From an uncultured Prevotellaceae bacterium (lineage in GTDB: Bacteria > Bacteroidota > Bacteroidia > Bacteroidales > Muribaculaceae): 19,921 nt of DNA. The stretch covers positions 1 through 19,921 of the forward strand of contig CALDIG010000098.1 of the NCBI GenBank assembly GCA_937904375.1, read 5' to 3'. The notes beneath the pieces are model-generated. The model searched no databases. It saw only the letters and a list, made by a program, of their open reading frames with translations, and had not been told where the DNA came from. This document shows positions 1 to 7,486 of the stretch, piece after piece. The translations under genes were made by a program, and so were the position numbers. The stretch's first letter is position 1, and the number at the start of each line of letters is the position of its first letter.

Positions 1-311
<311 letters not shown>

Positions 312-504
312 CGGGAGAAATCCCGAAGAATGAAAAAAGACACAGAGCCGCATTGACACATAATTGTGCCGGGCGGTCGCCGTTTCAGCTCGAGAGAGAT
401 CGCGAGAGACAAGGCGTCTCCGGAAGACTCCCGGCGTTCCCGTCACGGCCTCAAGGCATGACTGGCCTCCCCGCGAGCCGGGCCGAGGGCCAGAAAAAGA
501 GAAA
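312..504 (+). other. 23S-5S internal transcribed spacer
   Basis: This is about 190 bases between the 23S and 5S rRNAs. No cloverleaf or tRNA consensus is visible. It is rich in short GC inverted repeats, including the GAAA-tetraloop hairpin at 312-325, and is probably a processing region for the rRNA precursor. The reverse-strand open frame across it is not a gene. Confidence 0.8.
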
Positions 505-613
<109 letters not shown>

Positions 614-619
614 CTAGGA

Positions 620-655
620 GAGGATTCAGGAGCAATCTTGAGTCCTCTTTTTTTT
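620..655 (+). terminator. Intrinsic terminator of the rRNA operon
   Basis: A nine-base-pair stem, GAGGATTCA (620-628) with TGAGTCCTC (639-647) and one G-T wobble, is followed directly by eight T (648-655). It sits just after 5S rRNA, so no tRNA is appended to this operon. Confidence 0.9.
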
Positions 656-744
656 AATTCACAATGCATAATTCATAATGCACAATTCATAATGCATAAT
701 GCATAATTCACAATGCATAATGCGCAATTCACAATGCGCAATTG
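656..744. repeat. Heptamer tandem repeat, consensus RYAATKC
   Basis: Twelve consecutive seven-base units run from 661 to 744 without a break in phase: ACAATGC, ATAATTC, ATAATGC, ACAATTC, ATAATGC, ATAATGC, ATAATTC, ACAATGC, ATAATGC, GCAATTC, ACAATGC, GCAATTG. A partial unit precedes them at 656-660. Units differ only at a few positions. It resembles the short tandemly repeated repetitive sequences (STRR) known from cyanobacteria. Function is unknown. Confidence 0.9.
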
Positions 745-751
745 CCACCCC

Positions 752-801
752 GAACGCCGCGCTTGCGGCGCACTGCACCAACAGCGCCCAGGCTTCCTTT
801 C
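752..801. repeat. Hairpin-bearing dispersed element, copy 1
   Basis: This 50-base block matches 8404-8453 at 41 of 50 positions without gaps. It begins with GAACGCC, forms the hairpin CGCCGC-GCTT-GCGGCG (755-770), continues with CACCAACA and CCCAGG, and runs into a polypyrimidine tract. The conserved hairpin and the pyrimidine-rich right flank at both sites suggest a REP-like or other small dispersed element. No transposase is visible nearby. Confidence 0.75.
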
Positions 802-1021
802 TTTCTTTCTTCCTTTCTTTCTTCCCTTCTTTCTTCCCTTCTTTCTTCCCTTCTTTCTTCCCTTCTTTCTTCCCTTATTCCTTCCTTTCTTCCTTTCTTC
901 CTTTCTTCCTTCCTTCCTTCCTTTCTTTTTTCCCTTTTTTCTTTTTTAATACTTTTCCCTCTTTTTTTCCTTTGCTTCTTTTCTCTCCTTTAATTTCTTT
1001 TCTCTCCTTTTCTTCTTTTTT
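793..1021. repeat. Polypyrimidine tract with 12-base and 19-base repeats
   Basis: The plus strand is almost only C and T for 229 bases. 793-876 and 878-947 are purine-free apart from the A at 877. Four perfect copies of TTCCCTTCTTTC lie at 822-869 with a partial fifth. A second repeat, TTCTTTTCTCTCCTT, occurs at 976-990 and 995-1009. All three plus-strand frames look open because stop codons need purines. The FFPSFFPS-like translations are artefacts. Such tracts can form triplex DNA and can slip during replication. Confidence 0.9.
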
Positions 1022-1053
1022 AGAGACTTTTAATGAAAAAACTGGCTTTAGAT

Positions 1054-1085
1054 ATTGACAAACGCTTTTTCAGGTTGTAATTTTG
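1054..1085 (+). promoter_or_regulatory. Bacteroidota-type promoter for the DUF3098-uppP-truB-queA block
   Basis: The -7 box TAATTTTG (1078-1085) matches TAnnTTTG exactly. ATTG (1054-1057), close to the -33 consensus TTTG, lies 20 bases upstream. Transcription would begin near 1092, about 50 bases before the DUF3098 ATG. The same ATTG-N20-TAATTTYG layout appears before divIC. Confidence 0.7.
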
Positions 1086-1143
1086 CAGAAAATTTGGTTT
1101 GAGAGAAATCAAACCCATAAAAACAGTAAATAAAATAATAAAT

Positions 1144-1542
1144 ATGGCAATTACAAAAAAACAGACTAATCAAAAGGTGTCTCCACGTGCCGATAATACT
1201 GTGGCGGCACAAACTCCACTCAACAAATCCCAAAAGTCTAAAGTAGAAAAGGAATCTATGCCGATGAGCAAGATGAACTATATTTTAATGGGAATAAGTT
1301 TGTTGCTGATAGTATTGGGCTTTATGCTGATGAGTGGCAGTGGCAATGAGGGCGCAACGTTCAACAATGACGTGTTCAGCTCCAGACGCATTGTGGTTGC
1401 CCCGTTTATCACATTCATAGGCTTCCTGTGCATGATACCCGCTATTCTTTACAAGGGTAAACGAGCTGATGATGTTCCCTCGCCTCTCGATGTTATTAAC
1501 ACCTCAGCTCCTGCAAGCAATATTATTGTAAAGAGCAAGTAG
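1144..1542 (+). CDS. DUF3098 family small membrane protein
   Basis: A protein of 132 residues. The N-terminal ~50 residues are polar, rich in Lys, Gln and Thr, and probably cytoplasmic. Two hydrophobic segments follow: YILMGISLLLIVLGFMLM (about residues 46-63) and VAPFITFIGFLCMIPAIL (about 88-105). The loop between them carries the FNNDVFSSRRI stretch expected of DUF3098. I chose ATG at 1144. An in-frame TTG at 1099 is only about seven bases past the predicted transcription start and adds an unconvincing Lys/Ile-rich extension. In many Bacteroidales this gene sits between ftsX and uppP. Here uppP follows after 71 bases but ftsX is absent and an rRNA operon lies upstream. The biochemical role of the family is unknown; the ftsX linkage hints at division or envelope work. 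Confidence 0.85.
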   Translation: MAITKKQTNQKVSPRADNTVAAQTPLNKSQKSKVEKESMPMSKMNYILMGISLLLIVLGFMLMSGSGNEGATFNNDVFSSRRIVVAPFITFIGFLCMIPAILYKGKRADDVPSPLDVINTSAPASNIIVKSK

Positions 1543-1613
1543 TGTGTAAGTAAAAATATAAAGACTGGAACTGCTGAAAGACAATCTTCTTTTAGCTTTA
1601 ATACAATTATATA

Positions 1614-2459
1614 ATGGATTGGCTACAATCAATCATCATCGCGATAGTTGAGGGTTTGACCGAATTTCTCCCCGTGTCATCGACGGGGCATATGATTATT
1701 ACTGAGAACATGCTTGGCGTGGATATCAATGACAAGTTTGTGAACGCTTTCACGGTAATCATCCAATTTGGTGCAATCCTGTCGGTGGTATGTCTTTACT
1801 GGAGACGATTTTTCGTGTTGAAAAAGGTAGAGGATGACGTGACTGGCTGGAAAGCCTTTCTACAGAAGTATGATTTTTACTGGAAGCTCCTTGTTGCTTT
1901 CATTCCCGCGGCAGTCATCGGTCTTGCCCTTGGCGACTTTATTGAGGGTCTCTTGGGCAACGTGTGGGTTGTTGCTGTGATGCTCGTGGCGGTGGGCGTG
2001 TTGCTGCTCTTTGTTGACAAGTGGTTTGAACGCAAAGAAGACAAGCCCCTTACCGAGCGCAGGGCGTTCACCATAGGTTTGTTTCAATGCATCTCGATGA
2101 TACCAGGCACCTCGCGCTCGTTTGCCACCATCGCTGGTGGTATGCAGCAGGGCTTGACTCGCAAGACTGCCGCCGAGTTCTCGTTTTTCCTTGCAGTGCC
2201 CACAATGGCTGCCGCAACAGGCTATGAGCTGCTGAAGATGCTTATGAAAGATGAGTACCGTGAAGCACTCTCCAACAACGTGGGTGTATTGCTCATAGGT
2301 TGCGTTGTGGCTTTCATCGTTGCCATTCTCGCCATCAAATTTTTCATCTCGTTCCTTACCAAATATGGATTCAAGGCCTTTGGCTGGTACCGCATCATCG
2401 TGGGCGGACTGATTTTGGTGTTACTGCTTACCGGTCACTCGTTACAGATGGTTGACTAA
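1614..2459 (+). CDS. uppP: Undecaprenyl-diphosphate phosphatase (UppP/BacA)
   Basis: This integral membrane enzyme removes one phosphate from undecaprenyl pyrophosphate, recycling the lipid carrier for peptidoglycan and surface polysaccharides. At 281 residues it has normal family length. The first signature EGLTEFLPVSSTGH spans residues 13-26 with the expected Glu13, Glu17 and His26. The second signature PGTSRS spans 164-169 with Ser167 and Arg168. Several hydrophobic helices are present throughout. One oddity is Phe170 after PGTSRS, where a small residue (Gly or Ala) is usual in this family. The truB start follows after 14 bases, so co-transcription with truB is likely. Overproduction of this family is known to raise bacitracin resistance. 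Confidence 0.96.
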   Translation: MDWLQSIIIAIVEGLTEFLPVSSTGHMIITENMLGVDINDKFVNAFTVIIQFGAILSVVCLYWRRFFVLKKVEDDVTGWKAFLQKYDFYWKLLVAFIPAAVIGLALGDFIEGLLGNVWVVAVMLVAVGVLLLFVDKWFERKEDKPLTERRAFTIGLFQCISMIPGTSRSFATIAGGMQQGLTRKTAAEFSFFLAVPTMAAATGYELLKMLMKDEYREALSNNVGVLLIGCVVAFIVAILAIKFFISFLTKYGFKAFGWYRIIVGGLILVLLLTGHSLQMVD

Positions 2460-2473
2460 TCTCTATTTGATAT

Positions 2474-3307
2474 ATGTTCAATCCCATAGAAGGCGAAATA
2501 TTCTACATCGACAAACCCCTGAAATGGACATCATTTGAGGTGGTGAAGAAGGTGCGTGCAAGGCTGCGGAAGCGTCTCGACGTGAAGAACTTGCGCGTGG
2601 GACATGCTGGCACCCTTGACCCTCTAGCTACTGGTGTTCTCATTGTGTGTACTGGTCGTGCCACCAAGCGCATCGAGGAGTTGCAGGCTGGTGTGAAGGA
2701 ATATGTCGCCCACCTGCGCCTGGGGGAGACCACACCCTCGTTTGACCTTGAGACCCAGGTTGACGCCACCTATCCCTGGCAGCATATCACTCGAGAGTTA
2801 GTAGAGAAGACTCTTCAAGAACAGTTCACAGGCACCATAGAGCAAGTGCCTCCCGCTTTCTCGGCGTGCAAGATTGACGGCAAGCCCGCCTATAAACTCG
2901 CTCGTAAGGGCAAAGAAGTGGAGATACGCGCCAAGACCCTTGTTATCGACGAGATAGAGCTGCTTGAGTGCGGCTTTCCACAAGAGCCCACAATGATAAT
3001 CAGGGTTGTGTGTAGCAAGGGTACTTACATCCGCGCTCTCGCCCGCGACATTGGTATGGCACTAGGCAGTGGCGCGCATTTAACTGCGTTGCGCCGCACC
3101 CGTGTTGGTGACATCACGGTTGACGCTTGCGAGAGTGTTGAGCACCTTATAGCGAGGCTTGAGACCGAGGATATGGTGTCGCCCGACCGTGCCGAGCAGG
3201 ACCGCTTGGAGCAGGAGCGTGAGAAGAACCGTGCCATGGCTCGCCAGCGCAAAGCCGAGCAGCAGTTAAGGCACGAGATGCGAAAGCCCCGCCAATCGCA
3301 AATTTAG
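2474..3307 (+). CDS. truB: tRNA pseudouridine(55) synthase TruB with a charged C-terminal tail
   Basis: The enzyme isomerises U55 to pseudouridine in the T-loop of tRNAs. The catalytic motif GHAGTLDPLATGVL lies at residues 44-57 (approximate), with Asp49 the expected nucleophile. The substrate-binding stretches KEYVAHLRLGETT, PPAFSACKIDGKPAY and SKGTYIRALARDIG are all present. The length of 277 residues is longer than the ~230-250 I would expect in this order. The excess is a tail of about 40 residues rich in Arg, Glu, Gln and Lys, starting near PDRAEQDRLEQEREKN. The tail looks helical or coiled-coil and strongly charged. The gene lies 14 bases after uppP. Confidence 0.96.
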   Translation: MFNPIEGEIFYIDKPLKWTSFEVVKKVRARLRKRLDVKNLRVGHAGTLDPLATGVLIVCTGRATKRIEELQAGVKEYVAHLRLGETTPSFDLETQVDATYPWQHITRELVEKTLQEQFTGTIEQVPPAFSACKIDGKPAYKLARKGKEVEIRAKTLVIDEIELLECGFPQEPTMIIRVVCSKGTYIRALARDIGMALGSGAHLTALRRTRVGDITVDACESVEHLIARLETEDMVSPDRAEQDRLEQEREKNRAMARQRKAEQQLRHEMRKPRQSQI

Positions 3308-3372
3308 TGAGAATACTCTTTTAACTTTCACAAGATTTATTAGTCTAACAACATATTAAAAACGTTTCACTG

Positions 3373-4425
3373 ATGAAATTATCGGAATTTAATATTGCAA
3401 TGCCAAGCGATTATATCGCTTTACATCCTGCCGAGAATCGCGATGAAGCAAGATTGATGGTTCTGCATCGCAAAACTGGTGAAATAGAGCACCGCATATT
3501 CAAGGATATCATACATTATTTCGACGACCAGGACACCTTTGTCTTCAACGACACTCGTGTGTTTCCCGCAAAGCTCTATGGCAACAAGGAAAAGACTGGT
3601 GCCAAAATTGAGGTGTTCTTGCTTCGCGAGCTTAATCAGGACAACAAACTTTGGGATGTGCTGGTGGAACCTGCAAGAAAAATCCGCATTGGCAATAAGT
3701 TATATTTCGGCCTTGATGAGGGCATGGTTGCCGAGGTTATCGATAATACCACCTCTCGTGGACGCACCCTGAGATTCCTATATGATGGTCCGCACGACGA
3801 GTTTAAAGCCAATCTCTATGCCTTAGGAAGCACACCATTGCCCTATTACATAAGTAGAGAAGCTGAACCCGAAGACGAGCAGAACTATCAGACTATCTTT
3901 GCCGCCAATGAGGGTGCAGTGGTGGCCCCGGCAGCAGGAATGCACTTCAGCCGCGAATTACTCAAGCGCATGGAGATAAAAGGCATTCAAGACGAGTACA
4001 TCACCATCCACATTGGGTTGGGAAGCTTCAGGAATATTGATGTGGAAGATCTTACCAAGCATCGCATGGATAGTGAGCAGATACGCATCCCCGAGGACGT
4101 TGCCGAGCGCATCAACGAGCGTCGCGACCATGAGCACAAGGTTTGTGCCGTGGGAGTCTCCACTTTGCGCGCCATGGAGAGTTCGGTTAGCATGAATGGC
4201 CACATCAAGGCATTTGACGGATGGACCAACAAGTTCATCTTTCCGCCCTACGATTTCACTACAGCTGAGGCCCTTGTAACGAATTTCCACATGCCTTACT
4301 CGGTAATGTTGATGATGACCTGTGCCTTTGGAGGTTATGACCAGGTGATGGACGCCTATAGTGTGGCTATCGAGGAAGGCTACAAGTTTGGAGCTTACGG
4401 TGACGCCATGCTCATCATCGACTAA
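3373..4425 (+). CDS. queA: S-adenosylmethionine:tRNA ribosyltransferase-isomerase QueA
   Basis: QueA transfers and isomerises the ribosyl part of AdoMet onto preQ1 at tRNA position 34, giving epoxyqueuosine. The 350-residue length is normal. Recognisable family stretches are the N-terminal IALHPAENRDEARLMVL, then FNDTRVFPAKLYGNK, VEPARKIRIG, the central YQTIFAANEGAVVAPAAGMHF and IHIGLGSFRNI, and the C-terminal FIFPPYDF and TNFHMPYS. It follows truB by 65 bases; that gap has no clear promoter (TAACTTTC near 3320 is only a weak match). The DUF3098-uppP-truB-queA order is a common Bacteroidales arrangement. Confidence 0.97.
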   Translation: MKLSEFNIAMPSDYIALHPAENRDEARLMVLHRKTGEIEHRIFKDIIHYFDDQDTFVFNDTRVFPAKLYGNKEKTGAKIEVFLLRELNQDNKLWDVLVEPARKIRIGNKLYFGLDEGMVAEVIDNTTSRGRTLRFLYDGPHDEFKANLYALGSTPLPYYISREAEPEDEQNYQTIFAANEGAVVAPAAGMHFSRELLKRMEIKGIQDEYITIHIGLGSFRNIDVEDLTKHRMDSEQIRIPEDVAERINERRDHEHKVCAVGVSTLRAMESSVSMNGHIKAFDGWTNKFIFPPYDFTTAEALVTNFHMPYSVMLMMTCAFGGYDQVMDAYSVAIEEGYKFGAYGDAMLIID

Positions 4426-4471
4426 GCCTACTATCATCAGCTTGAAAAAAAACCTCTCTCTTACATATTCA

Positions 4472-4505
4472 CTTAAGCTTTATAATTCAGAAAATTATGC
4501 TTAAG
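4472..4505 (+). promoter_or_regulatory. Hairpin enclosing a candidate start codon
   Basis: CTTAAGC (4472-4478) pairs with GCTTAAG (4499-4505) and ATAATT (4482-4487) pairs with AATTAT (4493-4498). There is a three-T bulge on the left arm and a CAGAA loop. The ATG at 4497-4499 lies inside the right arm. No T-run follows, so it is not an obvious terminator. Confidence 0.5.
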
Positions 4506-5033
4506 CTAATGTCAAAAATATGGCAATTCCCTATAAACGTTACCTTCAGGAGCGTTATTGCGGTGATTGCCATTTTTTTTGCTCTTGACGCTCAGTCACA
4601 GCGTTTTATCATCGAGCAAAGAAGTGATAACTTGTGGATACTATCGCTAACCGACGATAGTGGTATTGTAACCGGCAGCTGGCAGTTGCCTTATCCAGTC
4701 TATCGCTTTGCCACTGCCGACATTGACGGTGACGGCTCGACCGATGCCGTGGTGGGAGTGTTCAAAGCTTCGCGTTATTTCGCTACCCCAAGCCGTCGTG
4801 TGTTCATCTTTAAGAATTTCAATGGCAAGGTGAGACCATTGTGGCTCGGCAGCCGACTGGGAGGCGAACTGGTGGATTTTGCCGTTGTGGGCAATACGAT
4901 ACGCGCCATCGAGCAGACCGAGCAGGGCTATGCCGTGAGCGACTACACGTGGAAAGGTTTTGGCATGGGATTTCACTCCCTTGTCGCCACTTGCAGCAAT
5001 CTTGATGAGAGTTATAATTTACTTGTTCAATAA
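4497..5033 (+). CDS. Secreted hypothetical protein, first gene of the DUF3160-CapA cassette
   Basis: A protein of 178 residues with an N-terminal hydrophobic segment (SVIAVIAIFFALDAQSQ, about residues 19-35) that looks like a signal peptide, so it is probably periplasmic or surface-located. A DIDGDGSTD stretch at residues 75-83 resembles Ca-binding loops of FG-GAP/VCBS-type repeats. The PYPVYRF and RPLWLGSRLGG stretches match, as far as I recall, Bacteroidales proteins often labelled 'nuclear receptor-binding factor 2', a name with no biological basis. ATG 4509 is an alternative start, which would put the preceding hairpin wholly in the leader. It lies 20 bases before the DUF3160 gene, so the two are probably co-transcribed. 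No function can be assigned. Confidence 0.75.
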   Translation: MLKLMSKIWQFPINVTFRSVIAVIAIFFALDAQSQRFIIEQRSDNLWILSLTDDSGIVTGSWQLPYPVYRFATADIDGDGSTDAVVGVFKASRYFATPSRRVFIFKNFNGKVRPLWLGSRLGGELVDFAVVGNTIRAIEQTEQGYAVSDYTWKGFGMGFHSLVATCSNLDESYNLLVQ

Positions 5034-5053
5034 TCCCCTTCTTAAAAATTACA

Positions 5054-7486
5054 ATGATGAAGAAAATCCTTTTATTACTGTCGGTTATGCTGCTTACGAT
5101 GGTTCGCCTCTGGGCTCAGGACGAGCAGCTACCAGTCAACTTGGTATTGCCAGGCAATGGCAATATTGATGTTGAGAAGCTGAATGGCGACATTAACCTT
5201 AACATGGACGTGTCGCGGCTTAATCTCAATGAGATTAGAGTGCTCAAGGCCGCTTTTGGCGCGCGCCAAGGCGAGCTTATTATGACATCGGAGCTAAGAC
5301 GGCTCTTTGATGCCACCACATGGTACACCGAACTCGCCGAGAAGCGTGCCGGCCTCTATTGGGACAAGGAAAAAGATGATTTTGCCACACCTACCTCTAC
5401 TCCCATCTCTTTCACTCCCGAAGAGCAGGCGTTTATCAAGAGACTTGGTAAGGCCGAGAAAGACCTTATCGCCCGAAACCTTGTCACTACTGGCACAAAG
5501 AGCCATCCACAAAAAGGACCCAACCTTGCCAACCTCGCCAATCCGTTGCAGATGACCGAGATGCCTAAAGAGCTTGAGAACAGACTGGCCAACAGCGGCT
5601 TTGCCATTGTCCCCGACGAGAAGGAGCAGCTGTTCCATATCTATGAGAACAACGACTACCACCAGTTCCCGAATTTTGTCACCACCGACCTTTACTTGCA
5701 GACCTATCACATGTATTTTGACTACATGCTCCGCAAGATGGAGGAGGACAAGATGCTCGGTGTGATGACAGATTACACCAAGCAGCTCTACACAGCCATG
5801 ATGGAGAAAGCTAAGACCAGTAATGGAAATATGCGTGCCGCCGCCGAGCGCGATGCCGCTTACTTTGCCATCGCACATGCTCTGTTTACAGGCAAATTGT
5901 CGCTCACTGTTCCCAAGAAATACGCCGTTATGGCGCAAAAAGAGATTGCCAACGTGAAGGCAGCCGAGAGCAACTATTCCGATTTCCTTGACTATAAGGA
6001 AGTGAAATTCATATACAATATTTACCGCCCACGCGGACATTACACCCGCAGCCAAGCCTTAGAGCACTATTTCAGGGGAATGATGTGGATACAGAATGCG
6101 CCCTTTGGCAGCGATAAGCCCGACCAATTGCGTGCCGCCCTGCTTATCGCCAATGAGATAGGGTCGAGGGCCAAACTCACCAAGACCTACACGAGCATCG
6201 ACGAGACAATAGCTTACCTGATGGGTAACCCCGACAATCTGAGCATGTTGCAGGTATATGACATCATGAAAAAGGATGGTGCCACCATCAACAAGTACAT
6301 GACCAGTGCCGAAGATCTGGATAGGGTGAAGAAGAAAATCGAGGCAAGAGACGAGGAGCAGACCCGCATCCGTCCTAAGTATGAGCGCAGTAGTCACTGC
6401 AAAATCAACCTCATGCCACAGCGTTACCAGCCCGACGGTGAGGTGCTCCAAGAGATGGTTGACTACGACAGTGAGCCTACCCTGCGTGCCGTACCCAAGG
6501 GACTAGACGTGATGGCAGCAATGGGTGCGACTGGAGCTTACCGCATTCTCACCGAGGAGCTTAAAGAGGACATGAAATGGAGTAAATATACCGAGAACAT
6601 GAGCCGCATGATGACCCGCATGGGCGAGATTGACTGGTCGGCGTCGGTTTCCAACATGTGGATGCAGACACTGAAAGACCTCACTATCAAGAGTTCCCAG
6701 ATGCCTTATTTCATGAAAAATCGGTCATGGGAGAAGAAGAACCTCAACACCGCCCTCGCTTCGTGGGCAGAACTCAAGCACGACGCCATCCTCTATGCCA
6801 AGCAGCCGATGGGAGCCGAGTGTGGCGGAGGCGGACTGCCAGAGCCTTACGTGGTGGGATATGTGGAGCCTAATGTGGCTTATTGGAAGAAGGCTATCGA
6901 GTTGCTCGACGCTACCAGCAAGGTGCTGACCAAGAACAATATGATGACCCCTGGGATGGAGGCTATCACCACTCAGATGCGCGAACAGGCACAGTTCCTG
7001 CTCAACGTGAGTGAGAAAGAGCTTGCTGGCACACCACTCACTGAGGAGGAATACTACAAAATTGAGAGGATTGGCTCGGAATTTGAGTACCTGACCTTGC
7101 AGATTATGGATGCAGAGCCAGGAACACGCTGGGATATGGGTGTGACAGGCGCCGACCGCAACATCGCCGTCGTTGCCGACGTATATACCGCCAATGCCGA
7201 CAACAATCCCGCCAAAAGCGTGCTTTATGAGGCCGTTGGACCTGCCCACAGCATATATGTGGTAGTGGAAATTGACGGATACCTATATCTCACCCGTGGC
7301 GCTGTGTTCTCCTATCGTGAGTTCCAGGAGGATATTGCTGCTCCCCGAAAGACCGACGAGGAATGGCAGGAAGAATTGAAAACTCAGCTCTACAAGGGCA
7401 TCCCCGACTGGATGAAGGAGGTGATTGTGCCTCTTGAGAACAAAGTGCTTGATAATGAACACCTATTCTATAGCTCGGGTTGCTAA
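5054..7486 (+). CDS. DUF3160 family secreted protein
   Basis: A large protein of 810 residues with a clear signal peptide (KKILLLLSVMLLTMVRLWAQ), so it is exported. DUF3160 hallmarks run through residues ~170-790. The first block is PNFVTTDLYLQTYHMYFDYM. Further on come ALASWAELKHDAILYAKQ followed by GAECGGGG. The C-terminal block IYVVVEIDGYLYLTRGAVFS comes near the end. No catalytic site is known to me for this family. The gene ends with a Cys and overlaps the next gene, capA-like, by 32 bases, which points to translational coupling. With the preceding small secreted protein and the CapA-like protein it forms a three-gene envelope cassette. ATG 5057 is an equally acceptable start. Confidence 0.88.
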   Translation: MMKKILLLLSVMLLTMVRLWAQDEQLPVNLVLPGNGNIDVEKLNGDINLNMDVSRLNLNEIRVLKAAFGARQGELIMTSELRRLFDATTWYTELAEKRAGLYWDKEKDDFATPTSTPISFTPEEQAFIKRLGKAEKDLIARNLVTTGTKSHPQKGPNLANLANPLQMTEMPKELENRLANSGFAIVPDEKEQLFHIYENNDYHQFPNFVTTDLYLQTYHMYFDYMLRKMEEDKMLGVMTDYTKQLYTAMMEKAKTSNGNMRAAAERDAAYFAIAHALFTGKLSLTVPKKYAVMAQKEIANVKAAESNYSDFLDYKEVKFIYNIYRPRGHYTRSQALEHYFRGMMWIQNAPFGSDKPDQLRAALLIANEIGSRAKLTKTYTSIDETIAYLMGNPDNLSMLQVYDIMKKDGATINKYMTSAEDLDRVKKKIEARDEEQTRIRPKYERSSHCKINLMPQRYQPDGEVLQEMVDYDSEPTLRAVPKGLDVMAAMGATGAYRILTEELKEDMKWSKYTENMSRMMTRMGEIDWSASVSNMWMQTLKDLTIKSSQMPYFMKNRSWEKKNLNTALASWAELKHDAILYAKQPMGAECGGGGLPEPYVVGYVEPNVAYWKKAIELLDATSKVLTKNNMMTPGMEAITTQMREQAQFLLNVSEKELAGTPLTEEEYYKIERIGSEFEYLTLQIMDAEPGTRWDMGVTGADRNIAVVADVYTANADNNPAKSVLYEAVGPAHSIYVVVEIDGYLYLTRGAVFSYREFQEDIAAPRKTDEEWQEELKTQLYKGIPDWMKEVIVPLENKVLDNEHLFYSSGC

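Noticed and set aside
312..504. tRNA gene in the 23S-5S spacer
   Set aside because: No T-loop, anticodon arm or acceptor stem could be found.
656..744. CRISPR array
   Set aside because: Seven-base units without spacers and without cas genes. It is a simple tandem repeat.
699..1058. Overlapping plus-strand open frames encoding Phe/Pro/Ser/Leu repeats
   Set aside because: They are open only because a C/T tract cannot contain stop codons. All three frames are open at once, and there is no recognisable domain.
5294..6055. Minus-strand open frame of 253 residues
   Set aside because: It is antisense to the DUF3160 gene, which has a signal peptide and family motifs in its own frame. The antisense product matches nothing recognisable.
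7425..7455. TTG-initiated longer form of the capA-like gene
   Set aside because: It adds ten residues before the signal peptide and lies deeper in the DUF3160 gene. ATG 7455 gives a normal signal peptide.
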